From assembly GCA_039916225.1 (NCBI GenBank), contig JBDSLU010000004.1, positions 1 to 7,331 of the forward strand: DNA of 7,331 nucleotides. The letters run 5' to 3'. The stretch's first letter is position 1. Every line of letters starts with the position of its first letter. The DNA comes from JBDSLU01 sp039916225 (GTDB taxonomy: Bacteria > Acidobacteriota > Vicinamibacteria > Vicinamibacterales > Vicinamibacteraceae). The translations under genes were made by a program, and so were the position numbers. Of this stretch, positions 5,346 to 7,331 are shown in pieces. Under the pieces are notes generated by a model. The model saw only the letters and a program-made list of their open reading frames with translations, was not told where the DNA came from and did no database searches.

Positions 5346-6686
5346 ATGGCGAGTGACATCACGGAGATCGAGGCGGCGGCGACAGAGACGGTGGGCGCGC
5401 GCTACGCGTCGCTCCTGACGCTGCGCAAGGCGAGACGCGATCCGATCGGCTTCCTGCAGGGGCTCGCGCCAACCGGCGACGCCGTGCCGTTCGCGCTGGC
5501 CGGCCAGCCGGCGCTGCTGCTCGGGCATCCCGCGGCGATCGAAGACGTGCTCGTCACGCACGGTACGCGCTTCGTCAAGCCACCGGCACTGACGCGGGCC
5601 GCCCGGCTCCTCGGCCAGGGCCTCCTCACCGCCGACGCGGCGCGCCACACGGCGCGGCGCCGGGCCATCGCGCCGGGCTTCCATCGGGCACGGATGACCG
5701 GCTACGGCGCGATCGTCGCGGCGCACGCCGGCCGGCGCGCGGCGGCGTGGCGGGACGGCGACGTCGTCGACGTCGTCGACGAGATGGCGTCGCTGGCGCT
5801 GGGCATCGCCGGCGAGGCGCTGTTCAGCGCCGACCTGGCCCCGCTGGCGGGCGAGTTGCGCGAGGTGCTGGCGGTGGCGGTCGCCGGGATCGATCCGCTG
5901 GTCGCGCTGGTGGCTCCACGACGCCAGCTCCGCCCGGCACGGGCCCGGCTCGAAGCGATCGTCCAGACGTTGATCGTGCGCCGGCTCGCCGATCCCGATC
6001 CGCCCGACGATCTGCTCGGCCTGCTCCTCGCGGCAGACGGACCGGAGGCGACACCGGAACAGCTGCTCGACGACGCCATCACGCTGCTGCTGGCGAGTCA
6101 CGACACGATCGCCAACGCCATGGCCTGGACGTGGGGCTGGCTGGCGACGCAGCCGGCGGCCGCGGTGGCCCTGCGCGCCGAAGTGGACGCCGTGCTCGGC
6201 GCGGGACTCGGCGCCGCATCCCTGAGCGCCGACGATCTGCCGCGGCTGCCGTACACGCGCGCGGTGCTGGCCGAGTCGTTGCGGCTGCGGCCGCCGGCCT
6301 GGATTCTGGCGCGCCGCGCGCTCGAGGATCATCACGGCCCTGCCGGTCCGATCGCGGCCGGCACGCTGGTCGTGATGAGCCCCTACCTGGTGCACCGCGA
6401 CGCCCGGTTCTTCGCCGATCCCCTGCGCTTCGATCCCGGCCGCTGGCTTGCCGCGAACATCCCGCCGCGGCCGAAGCTGGCCTACTTCCCGTTCGGCGCC
6501 GGCCGGCGAGCGTGCATCGGCGAGGGCCTCGCCTGGCTCGAAGGCGTCCTGGCACTGGCGACCCTGGCGCGCCGGTGGACGCTCCAGTCGATCGGCAGTC
6601 CGCCGGCGCTCGACGCCCGGATCACGCTGCGGCCGCGCGGCCCGATGCTTATGCGCCTCGTCGTCCGTCGGCACGACGCGGCATGA
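5346..6686 (+). CDS. Cytochrome P450
   Basis: This heme-thiolate monooxygenase would insert one oxygen atom from O2 into an unknown substrate using electrons from a ferredoxin or similar partner, none of which is in the window. Counting from ATG 5346 (446 residues) the landmarks are the C-helix HTARRRAIAPGFH (101-113), I-helix LLASHDTIANAMAW (248-261, oxygen-activating T254), ExxR as E310-S-L-R313, the FDPGRW 'PERF-like' loop (362-367) and the heme loop FGAGRRACIG (383-392) with Cys390 as iron ligand. No N-terminal membrane anchor is present, so it is a soluble bacterial-type enzyme. The I-helix has S251 and I255 where A-G-x-D/E-T-T is usual. The start is uncertain: in-frame ATG 5292 adds 18 Pro/Arg-rich residues with atypical codons, and neither ATG has a well-spaced Shine-Dalgarno. 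Its stop overlaps the next start as ATGA, implying coupled translation with the acyltransferase. Confidence 0.93.
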   Translation: MASDITEIEAAATETVGARYASLLTLRKARRDPIGFLQGLAPTGDAVPFALAGQPALLLGHPAAIEDVLVTHGTRFVKPPALTRAARLLGQGLLTADAARHTARRRAIAPGFHRARMTGYGAIVAAHAGRRAAAWRDGDVVDVVDEMASLALGIAGEALFSADLAPLAGELREVLAVAVAGIDPLVALVAPRRQLRPARARLEAIVQTLIVRRLADPDPPDDLLGLLLAADGPEATPEQLLDDAITLLLASHDTIANAMAWTWGWLATQPAAAVALRAEVDAVLGAGLGAASLSADDLPRLPYTRAVLAESLRLRPPAWILARRALEDHHGPAGPIAAGTLVVMSPYLVHRDARFFADPLRFDPGRWLAANIPPRPKLAYFPFGAGRRACIGEGLAWLEGVLALATLARRWTLQSIGSPPALDARITLRPRGPMLMRLVVRRHDAA

Positions 6687-7331
6687 CGGGCGGAGCCCTC
6701 GCGATCCAGGCGGTGCTGGTGGCCACGGGTGTCGCCGGCAGGGCCGCCCATCGCTTCCACCCGACCTGCCCAGACGCGTCCGAGGTGGCCTCGCTGTTCC
6801 GCGACGCGTCGCCGAGCGAAGCGGCGACCATGGCGCACGCGATGGCGGGCACCCGCTATCAGAACCGCGCCCTGGTCGAGATCGCGGCGCGGCGCGGCCA
6901 GGGGCTGCTTCAGGGGTGCGTCGACCCGGCCAGCCTCGTCGGCCTGCGCGCCTACTTCGGCGTGCCGGTGATCTTCGTCGGCTGGCACGTCGGCCCGCCC
7001 TTCGGGCTGGCCGGGGCCTTCGAGGCCATCGGCCTGCACGCGCTGCTGGTCCGCCGCTCGCTGCAGTTCGGGACCACGGCGACCCTGGAGGTCGCGGCGG
7101 TCGACGGTGGCCGCGACGATCGGTCGATGGCCTATCGGCGGGCATTGGGCCGGTTGCGGGATGGCGGTGCCGTGCTGCTGGCGGCCGACGCCCGCGAGGT
7201 GGCACAGACCGCACCGGTTCCCTGCTTCGGCCGGGCCCGATCGATGGCGCGCGGGCCGTTCGCGCTGGCACGACTCACCGGCGCGCCGCTCGTGCCGCTG
7301 GCCGTACGGCTCGACGACGATCGCGTGGTGC
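6683..7331 (+). CDS. LpxL-like lysophospholipid acyltransferase family protein, 3' end outside window
   Basis: The visible 216 codons read as a member of the lipid A acyltransferase-like family (PF03279 type), which moves fatty acyl chains onto a lipid or glycolipid at the inner membrane. Support comes from a helical N-terminal part with GTRYQNRALVEIAARRG (56-72), the active-site region GVPVIFVGWHVGPPFG (93-108), a LRDGGAVLLAADA segment (158-170), and PVPCFGRARSMARGPFALAR (178-197) followed by LTGAPLVPLAVR. The last two match the family's substrate-loop and 'ARGPxxLAxxTGAPxVP' signatures. The catalytic H-X4-D/E box is altered: H102 is present but the residue five along is F107, not Asp or Glu. 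ATG 6683 overlaps the P450 stop (ATGA), with no separate Shine-Dalgarno, so it is expected to be translated by coupling. The frame stays open to the end of the window. Loss of the acidic residue could mean altered chemistry or a different acyl donor. Confidence 0.8.
   Translation, partial: MTGGALAIQAVLVATGVAGRAAHRFHPTCPDASEVASLFRDASPSEAATMAHAMAGTRYQNRALVEIAARRGQGLLQGCVDPASLVGLRAYFGVPVIFVGWHVGPPFGLAGAFEAIGLHALLVRRSLQFGTTATLEVAAVDGGRDDRSMAYRRALGRLRDGGAVLLAADAREVAQTAPVPCFGRARSMARGPFALARLTGAPLVPLAVRLDDDRVV

Noticed and set aside
5760..5783. 9-base tandem repeat (GACGTCGTC twice)
   Set aside because: It encodes an in-frame Asp-Val-Val repeat inside the P450 and looks like ordinary codon-level repetition in GC-rich DNA.
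5289..7271. 660-codon open frame on the minus strand opposite the P450 and acyltransferase genes
   Set aside because: It is an Arg/Pro/Gly/Ala-rich translation with no domain, lying exactly antisense to two well-identified genes. Long antisense frames are expected in GC-rich coding DNA.

Overview
This is a very GC-rich bacterial stretch with strong G/C bias at third codon positions and several GTG or overlapping starts. No taxonomic marker gene is present. The mix of a secreted metallophosphoesterase paired with a small exported protein ending in an LPPELEY...VDVARNIVP-type segment, a multi-pass hybrid histidine kinase, a P450 and a divergent lysophospholipid acyltransferase reminds me most of Acidobacteriota (Vicinamibacteria-like genomes). 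That is an impression from memory, not a demonstrated assignment.

Left part (1-2304). A broken NTF2/SnoaL-like gene on the minus strand (1-133) sits head to head with a Mug/TDG-family mismatch uracil-DNA glycosylase on the plus strand (146-727), with only 12 bases between the two start codons. The glycosylase converges, with a 10-base gap, on a two-gene minus-strand operon: a small exported protein of unknown function (1723-2304), followed 7 bases later by an exported calcineurin-like metallophosphoesterase (738-1715).

Middle (2305-3229). This holds one intact gene, an SRPBCC (START-like) protein at 2534-2965 with a textbook ribosome binding site. The gaps on both sides contain scraps of other genes. 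At 2385-2522 there is a fragment that reads like the N-terminal segment of an epoxide hydrolase. At 2968-3110 there are two adjacent out-of-frame protein fragments, one resembling an outer-membrane barrel/surface-antigen segment and one resembling a protein C-terminus. Together with the NTF2-like remnant, this makes about 3 kb holding at least three decayed genes, apparently eroded by deletion.

Right part (3230-7331, all plus strand). A 665-residue hybrid sensor kinase has about eight predicted membrane helices and a C-terminal receiver but no DNA-binding output. It is followed by a cytochrome P450 (5346-6686), which is joined by an ATGA overlap to the start of an LpxL-like acyltransferase (6683 onward, cut by the window end). 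The overlap suggests that the P450 and acyltransferase are co-translated and may modify the same lipid or acyl product. The acyltransferase lacks the acidic residue of the usual H-X4-D/E box. No RNA genes, insertion sequences, CRISPR arrays or attachment sites were seen.
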